A stretch of DNA of 64,000 bases from Fredinandcohnia aciditolerans (GTDB taxonomy: Bacteria; Bacillota; Bacilli; Bacillales; Bacillaceae_L), in contig QGHH01000003.1 in assembly GCA_003640645.1 (NCBI GenBank), forward strand, positions 124,001 through 188,000. Direction: 5' to 3'. The notes below the pieces were generated by a model that had not been told where the DNA came from, searched no databases, and worked only from the letters and a program-made list of their open reading frames with translations. Position numbers and translations under genes: made by a program. How positions within the stretch are numbered: the first letter of the stretch is position 1; each line of letters starts with the position of its first letter. Below, piece by piece: positions 24,254 through 32,273 of this stretch.

Positions 24254-25801
24254 TTGACATTAGATGTAAGTAAACTTGAAACTTTGATATCAAATCAGTT
24301 CCAAGAATTTATCGGGCTATCGTTTGATGAGATTTCATATAGTATAAGTTTAAATCCTGAGTTAGTTACTAATAAAGCATCTATTGTTACAATCGTGAAC
24401 AGGATGCTAGATTACAAAAATGTAAATAAAAAGCAATTGGCGGATGAAATCCTCCCTAAGCAATTATCTATAAAAACAGTTCGATTAAAGTCCAATGGTA
24501 ATGCTAGAGAGTCGATGTCGTTTGAACAAGTGAGATTTATGGAAATTGTTGAAGAGTCTTGGCAATTTAGTAAGTTAAGAAAAAAATTTGTTGATACTAT
24601 CTTTTTATTCTTTGTTTTTCAATATAAGGAGAGAGCAGATGGACAGATTTTAGTTTTTAAGGGTACGAAGATTTGGCAGATGCCGCAAGAAACGCTAGAG
24701 GTCGATGTCAAAAGACTTTGGGAAACTACAAGGGAAATTGTTATGAATGGTGTTAAATTTAAAGAGAAGATTGTGGGAAACAAAATATATAGGCAAAATA
24801 ATTTACCTGGACTCGCTGATACTGCTGTCGCGCATATTCGTCCAAAAGCAAGCGATAGCAACGATAAAGTAGAATTACCAGATGGACAGATGATTACGAA
24901 GCAGGCATATTGGTTAAATGCTAGCTACATTGGAGAGATTTTACAAGATTTACCTGAGGTTAATCTGAAAAAGTCAAAGCAAGTAAAGAGTCACTTAAAG
25001 TTCTCTAGGGAAGTTAGTAAGAGATTAAAAGCCAAATTAGAAGAGCAAGTATATCCTGTAGAGGAGTTCATTATTAAAGTCAAACAGGTGAAATCAGACT
25101 TTACAGAGATGGATGTTACTCATGAGTTCGTTTCAAAAATCGGTTTTAAATTAAATAATCGATTTGTAATCTCAGAAGAAATAGAAAGTATCGATCAATA
25201 TATCGATAAAATTGTTTTTAACAGTCATTATTTTCAAATACCCAAAAATCCTTTTTTTCAATCACCTTATGTTATGCGGAAAATTGAAAATTTCGAAAAC
25301 GATTTTAGATTACTAAAAATTGAAGAGAACCTTTATATAACAAATGCTAGTCTTCGTAATGGCGGAGTTACTAAAGAGAACTTAATGAGTTATAAGGATT
25401 CAGTGGAGAGGTTTGTTGAAGATGGCAAGTTCTTCACTCTCCGTTATATAGAGGATAATGGTTTTTACCATGAATTAATGGACTATGGATTTGAAGAGAT
25501 ATTTTACCAGAGTATACTTATGCGCCCTGGACGTCTAAAGTATTTAAAAATTGCTAAACAAGTAGTGTTTATTAAATCTAAATTAGACGTAACTGTGAAT
25601 GATCTAATGGCGTATTTATTACAAGATAATCAATCCATAACTGTAGAAAAACTTATTGAAAGATCGCAGTCGTTGTGTCAGTTGGATCTTGATTATGATC
25701 ATGCAATAAAATTAATGAAAAATACAACTTATTTTTATTCTGAGGATCTCCTAAAATTGTACGAGGATCAGGAGATTTACTATAAAGAAATATATAAATA
25801 G
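24254..25801 (+). CDS. Protein with Sau3AI-C-like MutH domain fused to a C-terminal domain shared with the next gene
   Basis: 515 residues from TTG 24254, chosen because AGGTGAT (24243-24249) precedes it. Residues about 85-232 align by eye with the inactive C-terminal domain of the Sau3AI-like enzyme: FMEIVEESWQFSKLRKKF against FAEVIEETWEKSELREF, GTKIWQMPQETLEVD against GAKFWEMPEEDIETS, and MITKQAYWLNASYIGEIL against MTRQAWWLNKIYIYNQIA. No catalytic D-ExK set is visible. Residues about 310-515 (SIDQYIDKIVFNSHYF to YYKEIYK) match the end of the product at 25826. It is probably a GATC-reading subunit, not a nuclease (inference). Confidence 0.75.
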   Translation: MTLDVSKLETLISNQFQEFIGLSFDEISYSISLNPELVTNKASIVTIVNRMLDYKNVNKKQLADEILPKQLSIKTVRLKSNGNARESMSFEQVRFMEIVEESWQFSKLRKKFVDTIFLFFVFQYKERADGQILVFKGTKIWQMPQETLEVDVKRLWETTREIVMNGVKFKEKIVGNKIYRQNNLPGLADTAVAHIRPKASDSNDKVELPDGQMITKQAYWLNASYIGEILQDLPEVNLKKSKQVKSHLKFSREVSKRLKAKLEEQVYPVEEFIIKVKQVKSDFTEMDVTHEFVSKIGFKLNNRFVISEEIESIDQYIDKIVFNSHYFQIPKNPFFQSPYVMRKIENFENDFRLLKIEENLYITNASLRNGGVTKENLMSYKDSVERFVEDGKFFTLRYIEDNGFYHELMDYGFEEIFYQSILMRPGRLKYLKIAKQVVFIKSKLDVTVNDLMAYLLQDNQSITVEKLIERSQSLCQLDLDYDHAIKLMKNTTYFYSEDLLKLYEDQEIYYKEIYK

Positions 25802-25825
25802 GTAGACGAGGGAGGAGAATCCCCT

Positions 25826-28225
25826 ATGTACAGCCTTTATGCTCTGTGCCTATACGGAATATCAATTAATCAGGTTAAAAAATTAGTGGAGACTGGTTTG
25901 ACCATAGAGGACTTTAAACAACGAACAGATAAAACTATTACTATAGCAACTCATAAACCGTCTCTTTATCAAAACATTTTAGAAATTATTCCCTCTATTA
26001 AAGATGAAGAACAGAAAGATAATCTTTATCATCTTGCTCACGAGGGATTATCGGGTCAAATTATAAAAAACTTAATAGACCTTAATATAACGTACCAAGA
26101 CTTAAATGAGCTTTCTTTAGAGAAGTACAATGAAATGGTTGGCGGTAACCGTACTAGCGTTTATAAAAAAATAATGTCTGCATTTGAAGCTGTCGAGACT
26201 AATAAAGTTAGAATCCCATTGCGAATAGTAAGGGAGTTAATTCTAGAAATTCTAGAAAATCTACACCTAGATGAATCAATTACTATTGAAAAAATGGAAG
26301 AAATCTTAAACGAAAAAACGATACAAACACTAGATAAGAAGATAATACAATCTATGCTTCATCAACTTTCTGAAGTAAATTATGTTAATTTGGACACAGA
26401 TGGAGTCAAAAGATGTTATCCAAAATTACTTGACTATCTTAGTAAAGAATTTAAGGATAAGGAAATTTTTATCAAGCGTTTACAAGGTCAAACACTCTTC
26501 CAGTTAGCAAATGCATATCAATATTCAAGACAAGGAATACGTAATATTGAAACAAGAGTTATTAAAAGAATGCCTATTTTTGAAGAGGATTTACGTTATC
26601 GAACTGACTTTGAGAGGTATGATTTTTCTCAGGAATTGTTCTGTAGATTGTATGAAGAACCAGTTGAAGTATATAACTATCTAAATGCAAAGTATACTAA
26701 AGGTAACTTGACACTTTTATCCGATATTTTTAGTTCGAAATTTACCGATCAACAACGTAGATTTATTCTTCGTTATTATAATCAATTTATAAATAAACAA
26801 GGTGAGATTAAGGAAATATCGAAAATGAGCATCTTTGAGGAAGTTGTTTCAAGATATGCTTTAGATCCTGTTACGGATACAGAAATGGTAGTAAAGTTTA
26901 ATGAGTATATCATTAAGAATAACCTCCCAAAATCGTATATATCAGAAGAATCCTCACTACGTGGAATAAGCGATCGTTGCCAGAACACGGTAAGAGGAAA
27001 GGGGAATACGTATCGTTACTATGATTTTGAAGCAATATCCAATGATATCATTCAGAGCTTAACAGAGCAGTTAGGCCTTAGTCCAGGTGTTTATAGTATG
27101 AAGAAAATTTTCAGAGAGAATCCAGAGTTAATGATGGAAATTGACATTCGTACTGAATATGAGTTACATAATTTGTACCGACGACTCGTTGATGTGGAAA
27201 ATGTCAACTATACAAGAATGCCTGAATTTACGATAGGGAATATAGAAAAGAAAGAGTTTTTTATTGGGTTATTCCAGGAATACTCACCAATTCTTTTAAA
27301 AGACTTTGTTCGATATGTTGAAGAAGAATATGGTTTACGGCAAGATTCACTAACTAGTTACATCCTAGGGTACTTAATTGAATATATACACGAAGACTAT
27401 ATAAAAACGGACTATATTGAAATGACGGAAGAGGAATATCAACAATTAAAGAGTGTACTCACAAATCCAATATATACAGTAGAAGAATTGAAAAAGGTAG
27501 GAAAGTCGATTAGAGAGGACTTTGATGAAAGATTCATCAATAATATGAATTTATCCAAAGTAAACTATCAAATAAAAAGTAATTTTGTGCTTAGTAGTAC
27601 TTATAATAGTATTGATGAATACTTCCGTACCACTATTTTGTCAGAGGATTACTTTACCAACGAACATTTAGATGTTTATAAGACACAATCCTTTAAAGCT
27701 GTACTCTATAATTTAGAGAAAACCTTTGAGATTTTTACAATTGAGAAGGACGTATATATCACTTTTAAGAAGTTGAAAGAGGCTGGAATAACACTAGATG
27801 TAATTTTGGATTATAAGCACTCATTATTGAATTTTATTGAGGAAGATGACAGGTTCTTCACACTATATACGGTAAGGGAAGAAGGGTTTGAACATTATTT
27901 AGATAGCTTGGGCTTTTCAGACATATTCTACGAACGGTTAATCTTTGCATTTGAAGAATTTAGAGGAACTCAAGTATCAAATACGTATATCTTTAGGAAA
28001 ACTAATTCAGCGGTTTCGCTGCGCGATTTTCTCTATAAGTATGTGTCGACAAAACGCGTGATTAAACTAGAAGATTTAATTGATCAAATAGAGCAAAGCT
28101 ATAATGTCATCTTAGAATCATCCAAAGCCATTTTTTTACTCAGACAAATGGATGTTTTCTATTCAGAGGAGTTATATAAATTTTATATAGACAAAGAGGA
28201 TTACTTTGAGGAGGTTTATGAATAA
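25826..28225 (+). CDS. Large protein with HhH-like and sigma-region-4-like helix-turn-helix motifs
   Basis: 799 residues. The N-terminus has repeated HhH/alpha-CTD-like helices (LSGQIIKNLIDLNITYQDLN, about 74-93). Around 214-250 is a helix-turn-helix much like sigma-70 region 4: GQTLFQLANAYQYSRQGIRN followed by IETRVIKRM. A long helical middle follows. The last 205 residues (from NSIDEYFRTTILSEDYF, about 594) match the C-terminus of the upstream protein, including RFFTLYTVREEGFEHYLDSL against KFFTLRYIEDNGFYHELMDY. A DNA-binding scaffold is likely. No enzymatic motif is seen. GGAGGAGAAT precedes ATG 25826. Confidence 0.7.
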   Translation: MYSLYALCLYGISINQVKKLVETGLTIEDFKQRTDKTITIATHKPSLYQNILEIIPSIKDEEQKDNLYHLAHEGLSGQIIKNLIDLNITYQDLNELSLEKYNEMVGGNRTSVYKKIMSAFEAVETNKVRIPLRIVRELILEILENLHLDESITIEKMEEILNEKTIQTLDKKIIQSMLHQLSEVNYVNLDTDGVKRCYPKLLDYLSKEFKDKEIFIKRLQGQTLFQLANAYQYSRQGIRNIETRVIKRMPIFEEDLRYRTDFERYDFSQELFCRLYEEPVEVYNYLNAKYTKGNLTLLSDIFSSKFTDQQRRFILRYYNQFINKQGEIKEISKMSIFEEVVSRYALDPVTDTEMVVKFNEYIIKNNLPKSYISEESSLRGISDRCQNTVRGKGNTYRYYDFEAISNDIIQSLTEQLGLSPGVYSMKKIFRENPELMMEIDIRTEYELHNLYRRLVDVENVNYTRMPEFTIGNIEKKEFFIGLFQEYSPILLKDFVRYVEEEYGLRQDSLTSYILGYLIEYIHEDYIKTDYIEMTEEEYQQLKSVLTNPIYTVEELKKVGKSIREDFDERFINNMNLSKVNYQIKSNFVLSSTYNSIDEYFRTTILSEDYFTNEHLDVYKTQSFKAVLYNLEKTFEIFTIEKDVYITFKKLKEAGITLDVILDYKHSLLNFIEEDDRFFTLYTVREEGFEHYLDSLGFSDIFYERLIFAFEEFRGTQVSNTYIFRKTNSAVSLRDFLYKYVSTKRVIKLEDLIDQIEQSYNVILESSKAIFLLRQMDVFYSEELYKFYIDKEDYFEEVYE

Positions 28226-29436
28226 TGGGAGATCTAAATTTAATTGAACTAATTGGCAAGGATATAACAAAAACTTCAGGAACTAGAAAATTGACCATTA
28301 AAGGGAAAACAGATAACTATGAGGTATATCGAGTCCCTTTAGAATATTTATTTTACAATGAACAAAACGGACGAATTGCTACATATATAAGCAAGTATGA
28401 GGATGAGCAAGGTCCGCTAGACATAGAAAATAAAGAGGAATATAACAAAATTGTACATGCGTTTATTGTAGATTCAAATAAAAATGCCTTAAATAAAACA
28501 AAAAACAATATTAAATTATTTGGACAACGTTTACCAGGTGTGGTCTTACAAAATGGCCGAATCATTGATGGTAATCGTCGCTTTACTTGCCTCCGTGAAC
28601 TGCATGCGGAAGAAGGAAAGGATTATTATTTTGAAGCTGTTATTTTGAATACTGAAAAAGGAATATCTCCAAAAGATATAAAACGTTTGGAGTTGAATTT
28701 GCAACACGGTGAGGAAAGACCTGTTGACTATAATCCAATTGATAATTTAGTTGATGTCTATAGAGACTTGGTTGAAAAAGAAACCTTTACCATAAAAGAA
28801 TATGCTCATTCAACGAACAGAAAGGAAAAAGAAGTTGAGAAGCTAAGAGACAAGGCTGTGTTAATGGTTGAATTTCTTCAGTTTATCAATGCAGAAGGAA
28901 AGTATTACATTGCACGAGATTTAAATTTAGATGGTCCCTTGCAAGAAGTTATGGTCATTTTGAACCGTACGGGCGAAGATCAGAAGGAGGATGTGAAGAA
29001 CGCTTTATTTGCTTCCATAGTAACATCCAATAAAGGTGACTTAACAAGATACATTCGTGAAATCGGTAGAGATATTATTAATACCAAAAATGCGGAGGAC
29101 TTCCTTGATGAATTCGAGGATGTTGTTGAAGAAGTATACGAAACATTACACGAAGAGAAAGTTGTTGACATCACAACAATTAATGAAAAAATTGGTGCGA
29201 AAAAGGAATTGAAACAGGAGAGTAATCAAATTATTGAAAAGAAGATTGAAGTAAACCGTATTGATGCAGCTAGAAATAAGCCGGTAGATCTACTGGATCG
29301 TTCATTTCAAGCAATGGATTCTATTGATACAACAGCGGTATCTAGAATGGGAGAAGACAATAAAGAGGAATTCAAAGAATTACTCGAAAAAATTCAATCA
29401 ACTGTGAATCTGCTAAAGGATAAGGTTAATGTTTAA
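28225..29436 (+). CDS. ParB/sulfiredoxin-fold-like protein
   Basis: 403 residues, start overlapping the previous stop (TAATG). The N-terminal part contains GQRLPGVVLQNGRIIDGNRR followed by FTCLREL, matching the ParB-nuclease/DGQHR-like pattern of a strand, DGN-R and helix, and KEYAHSTNRKEKEVEKLRDK could be the following HTH. The C-terminal third is charged and helical (about 290-400). In defence islands such domains can act as ATP/CTP-dependent switches or nickases. It is co-translated with the helicase-nuclease gene (8-bp overlap), so the products likely interact. Confidence 0.65.
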   Translation: MGDLNLIELIGKDITKTSGTRKLTIKGKTDNYEVYRVPLEYLFYNEQNGRIATYISKYEDEQGPLDIENKEEYNKIVHAFIVDSNKNALNKTKNNIKLFGQRLPGVVLQNGRIIDGNRRFTCLRELHAEEGKDYYFEAVILNTEKGISPKDIKRLELNLQHGEERPVDYNPIDNLVDVYRDLVEKETFTIKEYAHSTNRKEKEVEKLRDKAVLMVEFLQFINAEGKYYIARDLNLDGPLQEVMVILNRTGEDQKEDVKNALFASIVTSNKGDLTRYIREIGRDIINTKNAEDFLDEFEDVVEEVYETLHEEKVVDITTINEKIGAKKELKQESNQIIEKKIEVNRIDAARNKPVDLLDRSFQAMDSIDTTAVSRMGEDNKEEFKELLEKIQSTVNLLKDKVNV

Positions 29437-31981
29437 ACAAATAGCATTAAAACCGAGCTACTACACAACAGATGGCGATACTGTCGAAGCATTTTATAAC
29501 CCTGTACTATCTAGTTCCGTTCAGTATGACCGAGTAAGTGGGTACTTCAGTTCTAAGGCTCTAGCTTCTTATGCCAAGGGTCTTAGTGGCTTAATGAGGA
29601 ATGGTGGTCAATTCCGTTTAATTATTTCACAAGACATTAGTGAAGAAGACTTTGATCTGATTAAGCAAGGTTATACGCTTAGGAGCAGTATAAAGGATGA
29701 ATTATTAGCGAAGTTAGAAGAACCTCTGACCATAAAAGAAGAGGTAAACTTTTTAAATTTAGCCCATTTAATCGCAACAGGAATAGTTGATATTAAAATT
29801 GGATTCAAAAAAAATGGGTTATTTCATTCGAAATTCGGACTATGCACGGATGTGGAAGGAAACGTAATATACTTTACTGGTTCAAATAATGAGACATATG
29901 CAGCAATATCTCATAATTATGAGGGGTTTGATATTACAGCATCTTGGTTGGCCTCAGAATTTGATATACAAAAGTTAGTAAAGGCGCAACAAGAGTTTGA
30001 TTTGTTATGGCATGATAAAGCACAACACAAAAATATCTTTATTAAAGAAATAAATGAAGTCGTAAAGAAAAAAATTATGACGTACGACAAGGGGAGGATT
30101 ATTGTGGATGCCGATATGTTAACAAAAGACGCTTTAATTTTAACCATTGAGGATAAACAATTAATCCTTCAAGATAACTTGGAATCTTATCGGATTAATC
30201 CTGATGACTTTGCCTTAGCAAGAAAATTAAAACCCTATTATGAAGATGTTTATCCTAATTTGCGTTCAGACTTAACTTACATTGATATGCAAAAAGTGAT
30301 TAAAATTCTTGAGAAGTATGCAAACAAAAAGAAATTCAATTTTGTAGTAAGCCAAAAGCTATTGGAGTATATTGATCAGCATTCATATTGGATTGAAGAG
30401 CGCTCACAATACGGATTGTTAATAAAAAATCAAGATTCGCGAGTAATTACTGATTATAAAAAGTTCCAAACAATAGTGACTAAGGAATTGGAGAGGACAT
30501 TAAGAGATCAGCAAATGTGGAGTGGTTTCTATATGACTCAAATGCAAAAAGCAGCTAATTTCTCTGTACCAGGGGCAGGAAAAACATCAATGGTATATGG
30601 TGCTTTTGCTTATCTTAATTCATTAGAAGTCAATAAAGCAAATAAACTTGTCGTGATTGGGCCAAAAAATTCGTTCCTTTCTTGGAAATTAGAATTTAAG
30701 GAGAACTTCGGGAAAAAAAAGGAACTTCGTGTACTAGATATCCATGATGAGGAGGGAGCGGAAGTACAGCTCCGCCTTAATGGATCAAATAAGAATTTAA
30801 TCCTTGTCAATTATGAATCGTTGGGTAAATATGAATCTGCTTTGAGTGACATTATTGATGGGAAGACGATACTTGTTTTTGATGAGGTGCACAAAATTAA
30901 GGGAGTTCAGAGTGTACGTGCACAGGTTGCTAAACGTATTGCTGAAAAACCAATCTATAAATTTGTATTAACAGGTACACCCATTCCTAATTCATATCAG
31001 GATATTTATAATTTTTTAAACATCCTTTATATGGAAGAATATAAAATGTTCTTTAACTTTCAAATCGGAGAACTTAAGGATCCAGGACCTACTGAAGTAA
31101 AGGAAATTAATGAAAAGCTCTATCCTTTCTTTTGGAGAACAAATAAGAAACAACTTGAGGTACCAAAAGCAAATGAAGATATGATTATCAAGTGCCCGAT
31201 GAACGATGAGGAGCAAGAAATTATTGATTTGCTATATAGAAAATATGGAAATTCACCATTCCATCTATATATACGCCTTATCCAAGCATCAACTAATCCA
31301 GAACTGTTATTAAAGACAATAGACTTTATCGAAATGTACGGTGAAGAATATGATGAAGAATGGAATGAGGAATTACAAACGGACACAGTATCGTTTAGCG
31401 AGGATGAAGTAAATATTATCCGGAGAGTTTCTGAGTCGACTAAGTTCCATCAGGCTTTACTTCTTACAGAACAATTACTTAGAGAAAACAAACAAACGAT
31501 TATTTGGTGTATGTTTGTAAATACGATTGATAAGGTATATCGGAAACTTACTGCAAAAGGTATCAGAGCAGCTGTTATTTATGGCAGCACACCTCAGAAG
31601 GAACGCGACACTATAATTGAAAGTTTTAAAAGAAATGAAATTGAAGTGCTTATTACCAATCCACACACTTTAGCAGAATCAGTTTCACTTCATAAAACTT
31701 GTCATGATGCCATATATCTGGAGTATTCCTTCAATCTTACACATATGCTTCAGTCAAGAGATCGTATACATCGATTGGGATTACCAGAAGGACAATATAC
31801 GCAATATTACTACTTTATGTTAGAAAGTGAAAACGACCAATCGCGAAATACGATTGATGAAAAGATTTATGTGCGACTAAAAGAAAAAGAAGAGAGAATG
31901 TTAGAAGCAATTGAAGGAGATGTGTTAACTCCAGAACCGTCTGATGATATTGATGACATTTTAAAGTTATTTGAGTTGTAA
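29429..31981 (+). CDS. Phospholipase-D-like nuclease fused to SNF2-type helicase
   Basis: 850 residues. The N-terminal PLD-like domain has HSK (about 133-135) followed by FTGSNNET (about 149-156), a single HKD-type half-site; dimerisation would complete it. The superfamily-2 helicase follows: PGAGKT (about 381-386), DEVH (about 484-487), LTGTPIPNS (about 513-521), and the C-terminal half TNPHTLAESVSLHKTCHDAI with LEYSFNLTHMLQSRDRIHRL (motif VI). It should translocate on DNA and cut it. Overlaps the ParB-like gene by 8 bp and ends before a terminator. Confidence 0.85.
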   Translation: MFKQIALKPSYYTTDGDTVEAFYNPVLSSSVQYDRVSGYFSSKALASYAKGLSGLMRNGGQFRLIISQDISEEDFDLIKQGYTLRSSIKDELLAKLEEPLTIKEEVNFLNLAHLIATGIVDIKIGFKKNGLFHSKFGLCTDVEGNVIYFTGSNNETYAAISHNYEGFDITASWLASEFDIQKLVKAQQEFDLLWHDKAQHKNIFIKEINEVVKKKIMTYDKGRIIVDADMLTKDALILTIEDKQLILQDNLESYRINPDDFALARKLKPYYEDVYPNLRSDLTYIDMQKVIKILEKYANKKKFNFVVSQKLLEYIDQHSYWIEERSQYGLLIKNQDSRVITDYKKFQTIVTKELERTLRDQQMWSGFYMTQMQKAANFSVPGAGKTSMVYGAFAYLNSLEVNKANKLVVIGPKNSFLSWKLEFKENFGKKKELRVLDIHDEEGAEVQLRLNGSNKNLILVNYESLGKYESALSDIIDGKTILVFDEVHKIKGVQSVRAQVAKRIAEKPIYKFVLTGTPIPNSYQDIYNFLNILYMEEYKMFFNFQIGELKDPGPTEVKEINEKLYPFFWRTNKKQLEVPKANEDMIIKCPMNDEEQEIIDLLYRKYGNSPFHLYIRLIQASTNPELLLKTIDFIEMYGEEYDEEWNEELQTDTVSFSEDEVNIIRRVSESTKFHQALLLTEQLLRENKQTIIWCMFVNTIDKVYRKLTAKGIRAAVIYGSTPQKERDTIIESFKRNEIEVLITNPHTLAESVSLHKTCHDAIYLEYSFNLTHMLQSRDRIHRLGLPEGQYTQYYYFMLESENDQSRNTIDEKIYVRLKEKEERMLEAIEGDVLTPEPSDDIDDILKLFEL

Positions 31982-31989
31982 GTAAAGTA

Positions 31990-32018
31990 GGAGGGATGGA
32001 AAATTGTCCTTCCTTTTT
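31990..32018 (+). terminator. Terminator closing the four-gene unit
   Basis: GGAGGGA (31990-31996) pairs with TCCTTCC (32007-32013) with one G-U pair, followed by five T. Beyond it, 32019-32273 is AT-rich with no gene; AAAGAGGTGAC (32253-32263) may serve the next gene. Confidence 0.75.
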
Positions 32019-32273
32019 GAACTGCATTGTATTTTACAAGGAATTTCATAGATTTAAATTGCTGATACTATTCACTCAATATTTATCGGCAAGGGGAATA
32101 TATAGGGGAATTTGGTAACTTTACTAGAATAGCAGATAAAGAAAGCATATTAATTTATGCTTTTTTTTGATAAGACAAGATTACACAAACAGTATTAGAG
32201 TTAAAAGATTTAAAGAAGTTAATAATGATTATTATCATACAAATTAGAAAACAAAGAGGTGACGTATTAGAAA

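Noticed and set aside
28225-29436. DndB-type regulator
   Set aside because: The DGN-R motif recalls DGQHR proteins, but the fit to ParB-like proteins is as good and the gene belongs to another transcription unit, so I left it as ParB-like.
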